The notes: generated by a model not told the origin, from the letters alone. 64,000 nt of DNA from Ctena decussata (GCA_963989385.1 OZ022500.1:118337842-118401841), one strand, 5' to 3'. Numbered from the stretch's first letter, positions 47,901 through 57,287 are shown. Made by a program: numbers and translations.

Positions 47901-50900
47901 TCAAAGTTCTGTTTCCTTTATGCACATGTTCAATGCATGTCTGAACTAAGCTGCAAGTTCTAACTCCCTACATTAAATACTGTAGGAGGAGTTGCGGAGA
48001 CAAGAACAGTACTCAAATGTGAAATATGATTATAATATGTATATTATTCAAGGGGACATAATTCTGCAATCAAGACATTAATTAAAGTTCTGTTTCCTTT
48101 ATGCACATATTCAATGCATGTCTGAACTGTGTTGCAAGTTTCAACTCCCTATATCCAATACTGTAGGAGGAGTTGCGGAGACAAGAACAGTACTCAAATG
48201 TGAAATATGGTCATACTATGTATATTATTCAAGGGGACATAATTCTGCAATAAAGACCTGAATCAAAGTTATGTTTCCTTTATGCACATGTTCAATGCAT
48301 GTCTGAACTGTGTTGCAAGTTTCAACTCCCTGCATCGAATACTCTAGGAGGAGTTGTGGAGACAAGTACAGTACTACAAAGTGTGACGGACGGACGTATT
48401 TACGGACGCATGTACGTACGTATGCACGGACGGACAAGGGCAAAACTATATGCCCCTCCCCACTTCGTGGCGGGGGCATAAAAAACATAGCATACCGGCA
48501 TTCCTATTCTGAACTGGCATGGCATTCTCCTCAATATGGCTGCATCTACATCTTGTGGTCTATTAGAAGCCCCCATTATCATCACCTGACAGGCAGGGTC
48601 AGTTATCAGGCCGTCCCAGAAACTCATAAACTGTGTTTTGATCATCAGCGTTGCCTCATGGTCATTTCCTGACCTTGACCTCAAGAATGAGTCAATTTCA
48701 TCTATAAATATGATTGATGGCTGAAGTTTCAGTGCCTGAAAAAAATATAACAACATCTGTTTTACAATATGCCTAAAATAAATGTATATAACATAAATAT
48801 TACTGGTATTGTTAATTTCAGCAGCTTTACTCCATGTTGAGGTATATGGGTATACCTCCATGTTTTTTCCATCATTTTTATGAAGGAGACAATTTTTTTG
48901 ACTTCCTGATTACTTCCCTGAGTAATGAAACACTTCCAAAATGGGGTCCTCTCTAAAAGGGAAGAATCGACTCTTAGGGTAGCACATTCTTTCTTATAAG
49001 AGATGACCTCCATTGAGAACAAATGTAAAAATGAAAATGGCAGAGCTATTTCCAATGAAAGTATACCCATTCACCTTAATTTCACATTTTTTCACCTTAC
49101 AGTTTTCTGTCTATCTCATCTTAATCTTATTCCCACATCTGAGTCAATGAGCTACAATCCTACTGGTGAGTTTCTTTTTTAAGCCTCTGCGGACCTAACA
49201 CGTAACAAAACCATGAAATCAGATATATGTAATGACCATTGAAATTTTCGGTTGTAATTCAGAGGTGGATTTATTAGAACCTCAATGGTTAAGCCTTTCT
49301 AATAAGAGGCCACAAAATATGCTTTTATGGAGACATAAAAATATCCCAAAATTATTAGCAAACAATCCCTTTATAATCTGGAGCTGTGTAATATATATGT
49401 ACATAGGATATCCAAGGTTTGAGAAAAGTGGCGTAAAAGGTTAAGGTTTCTCATACTAGCCTAGTAACCGTAGGGGCAGTGGGGGTTAGAGACCCACTGC
49501 ATCTCTAACCCCCACTGCATCCTAGGCACAGCATATGAAAGAATTTAAACTACTACCTACCAATGAGAACACAGCTTCAGCTCTTTTCTGAGACTCCCCA
49601 TACCATTTGTCGACAAGTGACGATAACTGAAGATTGATAAATCTTGCCCCTACAATACGTTGTCATGTTATAGCATGATAAGACTGGTGACAAACTGAAT
49701 GTTTTATGTTGTAAAAGAAAAGCAAGTTACTGGATCCATATCAATTTACCTCGTCCAGATAAGGTGGAAAAATGTAGAAGGTTAAATTTAAGCAGATGAT
49801 AAATGATAATTGAGCCGCGACACGAGAAAACAAGCAAAGTGGTTGTGCGCCCAGCACAGACTCAGATCAGCCTGGGCATTGGCCAAGTCGGATCAGACTC
49901 TTAGCTAAGTGCTTAAAAGGTAGCTAAGGTCTAAGCTACCTCCATATGCCCAGCAAGGACTGATCAGATTGGGCAGATGCCCTGGCTGATCTGAGTCTGC
50001 ACTGGGCCCACAACCACTTTGTTGATTTTGTCATGCCGCGGCTCATATAGTTTCTCTTGAAGTACCACCCAAGCAAAATCACATTGAAAAAATCTCTAGT
50101 CATAAATGAAAGTTGCTTCACTGTAAGCTGTATATGATTATATTTGGAAGTGTTAGTCTTTTTGACTTCTTCAAAGTTCCAATAACTAAATCTGCAATAC
50201 TAACTATTGCATGAACAGATATCTTATGTCCTTTAACCCTGCTGGATGTAAACGGATATAATTTTCCAAGAGTATGGAACCAGATCAACCTGATCTATAC
50301 CCCCAATGATAAATGGATTAGGTTTCTTGAAACACAACAATTCTGGCCATTATGGAAAACTCATTCTCTAGCAAATTAAAGTCCATTATGCTGGTATGTG
50401 GGAAAATTTGAGCAGTAGTGGAATTGTTTAATAGGAAATTTATATAATTGTATAATATATACCTGCAGCTTTAGCAGTAGCTTTTGCTATCATAGTTTTC
50501 CCACAGCCTGGTGGACCATACAACAACACACCTATAAATAGTGATATATGTACTGTTAACTTACTATTAAATAAGTACAAGTTAAGCTCCTGGAAAAGCT
50601 ATCCCTTAGCAATGAATCTATAGGATGCAAGTTGTAAAGTAGAAAATTGGCAGCAATACAAGTTAATTTTATTGTATTCTTGGACTTTGTTGAAGCTGTA
50701 GGTAAGTGGCGAGTTTGACAGCTCTTTCTTTTGTCTAGTGATGTTTGTTAAAGGTGAGCTATTCAGTGCTATTAACTTTTGTTAGATGACCTGTACTGTT
50801 TAGTGACAGCTCTTCCTAAGTGAACTGTACTCTCTGGTAATTGCTTTTATTAGGAGAGATGCTTAAATTTAGAAGTGGAACCGCCCCGATAGCACTTGAA

Positions 50901-53406
50901 ACTGGCCGCTATAATGGCTCAGAAGTTAGTGAAAGAAAATGCTTTAGCTGTAGGAATGCTGTTGAGGATGAAATCCATGTTTTATTACATTGTCCGCTGT
51001 ACACTGAGTTCCGAAATGAGCTGTTTATTGAAGCTGAGCTTATACTAAATGGTTTTCAGAACTTAAATGATATTGAAAAAGTATCTTTTATTTTAGCTAA
51101 TCCTTCCATAGTCAAGATAAGTGCCAAAACCTGTTATTTGATTTTAAACAAAAGGCGTAGTCTGCTGTACAGTTGATGTAAATATGTATATTGTGTACCA
51201 TATTTTTATAAGTGCCCATTTAAATGTAAAAAGCTGTCTGTTATTTACAATACTAACTGCTGCTTTGCCCCGGTGGTGCGGTTGATACCCAATGCTGAGT
51301 CCATGATCGGGTCCATGCTGTTTGGACATTGGCTCCGCCACATGTTCCCTGTTATCGTGGACTCAGCGTGGGGTATCAGGGAGGATTTACCACTGGGACA
51401 GTATACATTTCAACGGACACGATTATCTCTTTTAGTGCAGATTAAAGTTGCGATTTCATTTTATCTGTTGCTCTGGTCCCTGTGCTGCATTTGATATCCC
51501 ATGCCGTGTCCGGGTCCGGCAACATGCTGTATGAACATTGGTTCCACCGCGTGTTTCCGGTTATCCGGACTCGGCATGGGGTATCGAGGGAAGGTAGCGC
51601 ATGCAGGGCACTTATTTACGGTACGTTTTAGAGTGATAATGGCTCATAGATAATGCGTGTCGCTTTTTTATCATACTTATTGCTGTTTTGTCCCAGTACT
51701 GCATTTAATACTCCAGGCTGAGTCTGGAAGCGTAGACTTGCTGGTTGGTTAACCGTCTTCCTTGGCTCAGTGTGGGGTATTTAGGGGATGTAGTGCTGGT
51801 GCAGGACACAAGAACAGACACATTTTAGAGCGATCGTCTCTCATAGCTCAATATTGAGTCGCAATTTTACATCTTATATCGATTTTTTAAACTGTGCTTA
51901 TGTACATGTAAAATTGGTGAGACGTTAATAAAATTATCTTGCTTGTATTACCTGTAGGTGAGATGAAGTGTCCAGGATAAGTTTTACAGCTCATGCCTTA
52001 GCGATGAAGGGAAAATGTGGGAGCATATTACGGGAAGTGGTGTTGATCTTTACTGTTAAATGACAACTCTTGGTAGCTGAATGAAACTCTCGGGTAATTG
52101 CTTGTTTTGGGTTGGATAAAGTGTTCAAGATAAGCTATAAAGATCATGCATTAGCGATGCTGGCGAGAACCCTGCAGCAGGGTGCACCAAATACAATCGA
52201 GTTTGAATTCCTAATCTAATATCGTTACCCCAGAGGGGATAACCAATCACCTCTGACAACCATACTGACAACCTAAGACATATTCTCAAACCATTTCGTA
52301 TGGTGGAGTGTTTGGAACCTTACTGTAAACCTTGTACAGTCCTTCTGTGAATACATTTGGTAAATGCAGTCTGTTTAAGTTAATTTATAAATATAAAAGA
52401 TTTTGCTGATATTCCAAATAAACTATGAGGATGATTGAGTAAGTTGTGCAAACTACAATGTAACTTTTTTAATATAAAACTTAGAATATAATGCCCAAAT
52501 TTTATTCAGGTGTAATGCAATTTCTTTGCTGACATCACCAGAATGTGACATCTAATGACATCCTTGATATAGTCATGGCCACATAATTTTGGATGGATAA
52601 ACTCGTGTCTTATAACCAAATGATACACTCCTATAGCAGGTCAATGATAGGGAGACTACAGTAGTGTTTTTCATCTCTCTGATATAATGAGGGTAATCAA
52701 ATGAATACAATACTCCCTTTATCAAAGCAAAAGATGAAGAGTTTTAGTGATGAATCAGAGACATACATGGTGACATCAAATTAAAGTGTAAAGGTACATA
52801 ACCATGTTTTTCTGCAATTTTTACAAAGGGAGACAGCTTTCAGGACTCCCTGTTTGCTTCCTTGGGCAATGTAGCCTTTCTTTAAAAAGGATCTACTCTT
52901 AAAGGAAAGAATTTGATCCAAATGGAGCAAATTCTTTCCTTTAAGAATGGACTACCACTGAGACGGCAGGCAGAAATAAACATGGTAGTGTTGCTTCCCT
53001 TGAAAGTGCACCCATTCCCATTTAAAGTGGCCTTGATGACTGGGTTATAAAGGGATTGCACAGAGAAAACATTTCCATGATGGACTGAGGAAAATTAATT
53101 TTTAAATTATCTCTTTGGAAAGCATCATCATTAGTTATGAATTTAACAGATCTATACTACAGTACAGTGAGTTCTTTGCAGGCACATTGCTCCAAGATAT
53201 TCTTGTAAGTCAAATAATCCTTGCTTACCTTTTGGTGCCTGCACTAGCTGAGACCTTATGAAAAGATCCCTTCTCCGGTAAGGAAAGATAACTGTATCCT
53301 GAATTTGTTCAATGACATCTTCTAATCCACCAATGTCTTCCCATGTTACAGTCATAGACAGTGGGTCTACAATGTTAGCCGCAATACACAGCTCATAATC
53401 TGTTAG
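41813..53406 (-). CDS. ATAD1: ATAD1/Msp1 AAA ATPase, seven exons, N-terminus missing
   Basis: Joining the exons 53406-53229, 50531-50463, 49649-49561, 48735-48496, 46108-46058, 43256-43111 and 41933-41813 gives 894 nt: 297 residues plus stop, with all phases agreeing and all introns GT-AG. In order the protein has the N-domain linker ([12 protein letters not shown]), Walker A GPPGCGKT, pore loop KWYGES, Walker B IIFIDEID, the second region of homology with RR arginine fingers (AILRRMP), and the small helical AAA domain ([12 protein letters not shown]). This is the ATAD1/Msp1 pattern: an outer-mitochondrial and peroxisomal membrane ATPase that extracts mislocalised tail-anchored proteins. Vertebrate ATAD1 is about 360 residues; the missing ~65 are the membrane anchor, which must be coded beyond 53406 and was not recognised up to 64000. 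Nearly every intron holds mobile elements. The gene is convergent with the PDZ gene. Confidence 0.93.
42422..42607. mobile_element. Fold-back MITE in the ATAD1 last intron
   Basis: AATAGTTATACCATGGTTTG and its inverse CAAACCATGGTATAACTATT enclose CCTGTACGGGGAGA...TCTCCTGTACAGG. Outside the right arm, ATACCACCCTTACC (42532) is inverted as GGTAAGGGTGGTAT (42595). Confidence 0.75.
42806..43027 (+). mobile_element. Fold-back MITE, family E copy in an ATAD1 intron
   Basis: Starts TTAAGGTGTATTGATTCACC and ends GTACCCATTCACCTTA. The internal hairpin is CAACTTTTAAAGAAAACTC / TTTCTTTAAGAGTTGACTCC. The right end lies 84 bp from the donor of the neighbouring exon. Confidence 0.8.
43111..43256 (-). CDS. 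ATAD1: ATAD1 exon: small helical AAA subdomain
   Basis: Acceptor GTGTTACAG, donor TATTG|GTAAGT. Encodes [20 protein letters not shown] and continues [20 protein letters not shown]. The GFSGSDL sequence is the sensor-2 helix start typical of this family. Ends with two bases of a split codon. Confidence 0.92.
43281..43392. repeat. 29-bp minisatellite, about four copies
   Basis: CACGTTGATTCAACTATCCA plus GAAATGGAA repeats at 43281, 43310, 43339 and 43368, almost identical between copies. It begins 25 bp upstream of the acceptor site of the ATAD1 exon ending at 43256, inside the usual branch-point zone. Confidence 0.92.
43420..45514 (-). repeat. Family D hairpin-headed element with a duplicated head
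   Basis: On the - strand the head is TATCCCCCGACCG with hairpin ACCGAAAGGT and GGGGGATATAGC, then a CGTCCGTCCGTCC run. The body is ~130-bp units (+ strand: GGGAAATAACTCAAAAAGTA, GTCATGACCTGTTCTACAT). The far end has CCCCCGACCCATGACCCC and hairpin CCCATGACCCCCATGGG. The head plus ~4 units is present twice: 44399-44957 and 44958-45514. Confidence 0.85.
45587..45854 (+). mobile_element. tRNA-headed SINE, second copy
   Basis: Head with GGTCGCAGTGCATCTGAC and B-box-like GGTTTGATACC (45629-45639), the same body as the copy at 38224-38497 (GTTAACCACTTAGGACGTCT) and an ACAACAACAG tail. It lies about 70 bp beyond the family D head. Confidence 0.85.
46058..46108 (-). CDS. ATAD1: ATAD1 exon: 17 residues after the arginine-finger exon
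   Basis: A 51-nt exon in phase 0 on both sides, with acceptor CATTTTCAG and donor GAT|GTAAGT. Encodes [17 protein letters not shown], aligning with the QREAILKLIL helix of ATAD1. Confidence 0.9.
46225..46350. mobile_element. Fold-back element in an ATAD1 intron
   Basis: TTATTTCTCAACAAAAACAT / ATTTTATGGAGAAATAA and GTGACCCCTCATTAGAA / TTCTAATGTTGGGTCAC enclose TGTCTCAACGAGACGG. A diverged relative is at 47035-47150 (GTGACCTATCATTAAAA). Confidence 0.7.
47237..48482 (-). repeat. Family C hairpin-headed element abutting an ATAD1 exon
   Basis: On the - strand the head is TTTTTTATGCCCCCGCCACG with CGTGGGGAGGGGCATAT, then CGTCCGTCCGTGC. The body is ~170-bp units (+ strand: TTCAAGGGGACATAATTCTG, GGAGGAGTTGCGGAGACAAG), then ~140-bp units with CTGTGACCTTGACCTT. 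The far end is GAATGCCCCCGCCATATGCC. The head ends only 13 bases from the donor site of the exon at 48496-48735. Confidence 0.85.
48496..48735 (-). CDS. ATAD1: ATAD1 exon: Walker B and arginine fingers
   Basis: An 80-codon exon, phase 0 at both ends; acceptor TATTTTTTTCAG, donor CCG|GTATGC. It runs from [20 protein letters not shown] (Walker B, with the catalytic Asp-Glu pair) through [19 protein letters not shown] and the sensor-1 Asn (GASNRPQD) to AILRRMP. All catalytic residues of the family are present. Confidence 0.95.
48838..49080 (+). mobile_element. Fold-back MITE, family E copy in an ATAD1 intron
   Basis: TTGAGGTATATGGGTATACC at the left and AAGTATACCCATTCACCTTA at the right form inverted ends of about 20 bp. 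The internal hairpin is CTCTCTAAAAGGGAAGAA / TTCTTTCTTATAAGAGA. This is the clearest pair of termini for the family. Confidence 0.8.
49477..49518. other. Perfect 17-bp stem hairpin in an ATAD1 intron
   Basis: GCAGTGGGGGTTAGAGA (49477-49493) pairs exactly with TCTCTAACCCCCACTGC (49502-49518). It lies 43 bp downstream of the donor of the exon at 49561-49649. It could be a small fold-back remnant. Confidence 0.75.
49561..49649 (-). CDS. ATAD1: ATAD1 exon: pore loop
   Basis: Acceptor CGTATTGTAG, donor TCATTG|GTAGGT. Encodes (G)[19 protein letters not shown] plus [16 protein letters not shown] is the aromatic pore loop that grips the substrate. Phase 1 in, phase 0 out. Confidence 0.93.
49812..50048. 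mobile_element. Palindromic fold-back element, family F, copy 2
   Basis: GAGCCGCGACACGAGAAAAC, GTGGTTGTGCGCCCAGCAC and ACTCAGATCAGCCTGGGC on the left. The inverses (GCCCACAACCACTTTGTTG, TGCCGCGGCTC) are on the right. The inner hairpin is GGTAGCTAAGGTCTAAGCTACC. Confidence 0.85.
50463..50531 (-). CDS. ATAD1: ATAD1 exon: Walker A
   Basis: A 69-nt exon; acceptor CTATTTATAG, donor GCTGCAG|GTATAT. Encodes (G)[18 protein letters not shown] plus AKAA. The full P-loop with Lys-Thr is intact. Confidence 0.94.
50838..51176 (+). pseudogene. 5'-truncated non-LTR retroelement: C-terminal fragment
   Basis: 111 codons ending at TGA, with [20 protein letters not shown]: the Cys-x2-Cys...His-x4-Cys zinc-knuckle-like motif that closes the ORF of many animal LINEs. 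It matches in layout the end of the LINE at 54951-56531 (RCSMGVLGDELHFLLECPL) but is a different subfamily. It is on the + strand, antisense to ATAD1. The 3' region, with three hairpin repeats, continues to about 51955. Confidence 0.75.
51177..51956 (+). repeat. LINE 3' region with three tandem hairpin units
   Basis: Three ~200-bp units start near 51262, 51468 and 51690. Each has inverted arms (for example TTGATACCCAATGCTGAGTC / GACTCAGCGTGGGGTATCAG) and a shared tail (GGACACGATTATCTC-like). The last unit is followed by GTTAATAAAATTATCTTGCT, a likely LINE 3' end. Confidence 0.65.
51957..52785. other. Intron sequence; ~130-bp duplicated segments
   Basis: Phrases such as GATAAGYTWTAMAGMTCATG (51975, 52130) and CTCTCGGGTAATTGCTT (52087; compare 50833) recur on both sides of the LINE fragment, so it appears to have landed in a short local repeat. 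No exon seen. Confidence 0.45.
52786..53030 (+). mobile_element. Fold-back MITE, family E copy in an ATAD1 intron
   Basis: TTTACAAAGGGAGACAGCTT, GACTCCCTGTTTGCTTCC, hairpin CTCTTAAAGGAAAGAATTTG / AAATTCTTTCCTTTAAGA, and GTGCACCCATTCCCATTTAA at the end. Confidence 0.8.
53229..53406 (-). CDS. ATAD1: ATAD1 exon: linker and start of AAA domain (first exon found)
   Basis: Acceptor TTTTTTTGTGTAG, donor CAAAAG|GTAAGC. Encodes [20 protein letters not shown] and [20 protein letters not shown], then [18 protein letters not shown]. The DPL..VTWxDIxGL stretch is the ATAD1/Msp1 linker. The exon begins in phase 0, so an upstream coding exon is required. Confidence 0.93.
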
Positions 53407-53793
53407 CTACACAAAAAAAAGATACATAAATTTGGTGTTGAATTTTAATGTACTGGGGCCAACAAATCAAAAGTGTAATGCTGCAAACAGTGTAGATCTG
53501 GGGCTACTCTGTTTGTCATTTATTTTCTTGAAAAAAATCCTTTCATCTGGTGAAGTGCTGCCTCAGGCCAAATTAAAAAATATGTGTTTAGGGTAACAAT
53601 TTGTATACAAACAAGCTTTATTCCTTTCACTGGCATATTATGATAGTGATAAGCAGACAGGGTCCTAGGCCCTTCAGCAAAAAGCAAAGACTCAGACCAC
53701 CTGAATAACGGCAGAGTTTTGTAAGAGTGTTTTGGTGTCTACAGTTACAGCATCTTAGAGTTCTAAACCAACTGCACGTATATATATAAAACT

Positions 53794-54012
53794 TTAGTTG
53801 AACAATTAGAGAAGCAGCCAGTTTATACAACCCTTGATAACACAATTAAGCTAAATGAAGTTTATAAATCTATATGTAAATTGAAAAATAATAAGGCAGC
53901 TGGTCTTGACTCGATTTCTAACGAAATGCTTAAATGTAGTCAGAATGCTTTAGGACCATGCTTCTTAAAGATCTTTAATGCCTGTCTCTCAAATGGTTTA
54001 TATCCAGACTGT
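53794..54012 (+). pseudogene. LINE RT domain, first blocks
   Basis: An open frame encodes RT motifs 0-1 (NNKAAGLDSIS, then FLKIFNACLSNGLYPDCW) and runs into TGA once the inserted sequence begins. These blocks normally precede the YRGISI segment found 770 bp further on. Confidence 0.8.
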
Positions 54013-54780
54013 TGGTTGATTGATTGATATCTTTATTACCTCCAAGACTGGAAAGCAAAAACATGACAAATATTTACAGACATGACAAGAAATACAACCA
54101 TGATACAGACAAATAATACATATAGAAACAGATAATTATGTTAATTCTCTAAGATTGAGAATAACAGAGTTGCTTCCCCTGAAATGTCCGATTTCAGGAT
54201 GCAGAATTGTCGCGACATCAACGACCGTGAATACATAACATAATGTTTTCCACCAATTTGAAAAGGGGACCAACTTCTGCGACCTTCCATGACAACAGAT
54301 AGAGTCTACATAGACAATAGATACATGTACTAACCATTATGATTTTTTCCATCATTTTACAAAGGGGAAAACTTCAGCGACTTCTCATTTGCCAACCTGA
54401 TCGACGTAGCCCCTCCAAACTGGGGTCGACTCCAGAAGAAGTAATTTGCTCTGGAGGAATTTGCTCCTCCAGAGCAAACTCCCACCATCAGGAACCGATA
54501 CCCATCCAAAAGGGAAGCAAAACTGAGAATGGCAGAGCTATTTGTCCTGGAATACCAATAATGGAGCAGACTAACGTTTATAATAGGGCTTCATTATAAA
54601 CGCACACAACGCTGAAACACGCCCAGCATAACTAAAATCGATATAATTGCACTTAAATAACTTTAAGTGTTCACAACAAGTGTTCATTGTCAGAAATTTG
54701 ATAAATGCACACAGCGCTAGAACAGCCCCGTCAGCGCCGGCTAAACACCGTGTTGAGCCGGCGTCAACATGCAGCTGCTC
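54013..54780. mobile_element. Composite insertion inside the LINE
   Basis: It starts TTGATTGATTGATATCTTTA, the reverse complement of a typical LINE/SINE AAAGATATCAATCAATCAA tail, so a retroelement 3' end lies here inverted. A family E MITE follows (about 54338-54560; GGGGTCGACTCCAG, hairpin CTCTGGAGGAATTTGCTCCTCCAGAG), then a segment with hairpin GCCGGCTAAACACCGTGTTGAGCCGGC-type arms (54738-54764). About 20 residues of the LINE are lost at the joint. Confidence 0.6.
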
Positions 54781-54781
54781 C

Positions 54782-56531
54782 AGGGGTATATCTATCACAA
54801 GTGCTGTGGGTAAGATTTTTAACAGTGTTTTAGATGACAGATTAAGCACCTTTTTAATTGCTAATTCTACAATAGACAAATGCCAGATTGGTTTTACAAA
54901 AAACGCCCGCACCTCAGACCATATGTTTATCTTTATCTTAAAAACACTTATTGATATGTAAATATTGTAATAAAAAAGGTGGTAAACTATTTGCATGTTT
55001 TGTAGATTTTCGCAAGGCCTTTGATTCGGTTGTACATGATGGATTGAAAGTCAAGTTACTACAGATGGGTATTGGAACAAAATTTTACAATATTGTGAAA
55101 GCTATGTATTTCAGAAGTCAGTCATCTGTTCGTTTAGGCAATTTTCTTACTGAACCCTTCAACTCAAGAGTTGGTGTGCGACAAGGAGACACTTTGAGTC
55201 CTAATTTATTTAAAATTTTTATCAATGATTTACCTTCATATCTAAGGTCATCCTTAGACCCAGTCTACTTGAACAATATGGACTTACATTGTTTGATGTA
55301 TGCCTATGACGTAATTATTTTATCTGAATCTGCTGAAGGAATGCAAGAAAAATTGGATAAGCTGCAAAACTTTTGCAGTGATTGGTGTCTTACCATAAAC
55401 ATAAGCAAAACAAAGGTAATTACATTCAATAAGGCAGGAAGATTGATTAGGTGTAAGTTTACAATTCAACAAAAAGAAATTGAATGTGTGACATCATACA
55501 GATATTTGGGTTTACATTTTTCTGCATCAGGATCCTTCTTGTACGCCAAATCAGAGTTGTATAAAAAGGGACTTAAGGCCTTTTACAAACTGTGTAAGAA
55601 TATTTTGAATTTGCATCCTTCTGTAAAGACCAGTTTACATTTGTTTGATCACACTGTAAAGCCAGTTCTCTTATATAGTAGTGAAGTCTGGGGTATCTTC
55701 AATATTTCCAGCTCTAGATTTAGGAATGGCATATCTTTAGACAAAATATTTGAGAAATCAGAACCAGATAGGCTGCATCTGAAATTCGCAAAATTTATTC
55801 TTGGTGTCCATAGGAAAAGCTCAAACTTTGCAGTAATGTCTGAGCTTGGAAGATATCCATACTATATTGATATAATTAAGGCAATGTTGAAATTTTGGTA
55901 TCGTATGGAGCATCTTGATTCAAATTCGTTATTGTTTAATGCCCTTGTTTGCTCAAAGGAGCTAGACAATACATGTTGTTCATGGTTCAGTTCTGTTAAA
56001 AAGTTTTCCAGCTTATTAAACCTATCACTGCCAGATGTATCAAGAATGAATAAAGCACAATTTAACTCAGTTCTCTCCAAAACCTTAAAAAAAGAATATC
56101 TGAATATATGGCATAATACGAGAATGGCCAATTCGTCTGGCAAGTTGGAAACATATACCAAAATAAAATCTCACTTTGGGCTGGAAGCTTACTTGATGGG
56201 GCTAAACTTTAGTATGAGGAGAAATTTAACACGATTATGCATATCTGCCCATAGATTAAACATTGAAACAGGAAGATACATGAAGATAGACAGAGTTAAT
56301 CGATTTTGTACCAGATGCTCCATGGGTGTATTGGGAGATGAATTGCATTTTCTTCTGGAATGTCCTCTTTACAACAGCTCTAGAGCCCCATTGTTAAATG
56401 CTGTAACTGACATATGTCATAATTTCAATAGCTTGACCAATACAGATAAATTTTTCTGGCTACTAGATTGTGAAAATAATGACTTATTGAAGAAACTTGC
56501 GTTATTTGTACACATTAACTTAGATCTATGA
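54782..56531 (+). pseudogene. LINE reverse transcriptase and C-terminal domain, disabled
   Basis: The first part (54782-54956) is in one frame and, after a one-base shift near 54950, the remaining 526 codons (54951-56531) are in another. Visible RT blocks are FVDFRKAFDSV (motif A), RQGDTLSPNLFKIFINDLP (B) and MYAYDVIIL (C). Motif C should read YADD, but the first catalytic Asp is Tyr. The C-terminal end has CTRCSMGVLGDELHFLLEC. With no endonuclease, a frameshift and a lost catalytic residue, this copy is dead. Confidence 0.9.
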
Positions 56532-57166
56532 TCACCCAACACTTGAATTAAATTTCACCTTCTTTACATCAGTTAGCTTACTCCTCTGCTTATAACAACC
56601 TGATGTGACATATGTTGGATTTCATAGCTATGGTGGTTCTGATGGGTGCCAATATAGAAGTGGTATGCATGGCAGCCTCATCTTCGGATGGGGCTGTGGT
56701 GGATACATGTGGAATTTTGAGGTGGTGTGCACTTGACACATTGGATGGAGTGACTCTAGGGGGTACTTGCAGTATGCCCTGGATTGCTTCATTTCTCTGT
56801 GTTTGGTGGGCACTACATAGATGGGGCATGCACCAGTCTACCTGCTATGGGTCTCTATGATGGTACCACTGCACTGACTTGTCTAGGCAGTGAATGATCT
56901 TCATTTTAGGAAATTGTTAATGTAGTTAATATATCATATCACTGAGACTACTTTAGGGCTAGTATGTGTTTCTCCTAATTGTATCATGTATATGGTACTT
57001 GTATCATCTGTTAGGAGATATGCTTTATTAATTTGTATCTTTTATTTTGCTCATATTCTGTCATTTGGAATTCTTTCCTTGATTTGTTTGGTTGCTCATT
57101 CTATACCACTATATGTGCTCCTATGAGGGCCGAAAATTCGTAATAAAGAGCTTGTATCTTGTATCT

Positions 57167-57167
<1 letters not shown>

Positions 57168-57197
<30 letters not shown>
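57168..57197. repeat. (TA)n microsatellite, tract 1
   Basis: It directly continues the LINE tail (TTGTATCTTGTATATATA) and ends at the left edge of the Penelope-like element. Confidence 0.95.
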
Positions 57198-57201
<4 letters not shown>

Positions 57202-57229
57202 AAAAATAAAAGCACATACAAGGAAAGTC

Positions 57230-57287
57230 TATAAAACACAATTGAGTCCGATTTCACAGTAATGAATGATTTATTTCGCTGTTTTCT
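57230..57287. repeat. Penelope-like element, left inverted terminal repeat
   Basis: TATAAAACACAATTGAGTCC through ATTTCGCTGTTTTCT is the exact reverse complement of 60968-61025. About 58 bp without a difference that I could see. Confidence 0.93.

Larger units (their letters stand above)
53794..57167 (+). mobile_element. 5'-truncated, interrupted LINE-type retroelement
   Basis: It begins abruptly at 53794 in the first RT blocks (KLNEVYKSICKLKNNKAAGL, DSISNEMLK), is interrupted at about 54012, resumes at about 54782 (RGISITSAVGKIFNSVL), and runs to a 3' UTR ending AATAAAGAGCTTGTATC with a short TTGTATC tail at 57145-57165. The endonuclease domain is absent. It lies within the long 5' intron of ATAD1, antisense to it. 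The clade was not resolved. Confidence 0.85.

Noticed and set aside
48310..48672. 120-codon + strand frame
   Set aside because: It is antisense to the ATAD1 exon and runs into the family C head; the - strand exon explains the sequence.
56612..56860. 82-codon frame after the LINE stop codon
   Set aside because: It lies in the LINE 3' UTR, overlaps antisense frames and has no homology.
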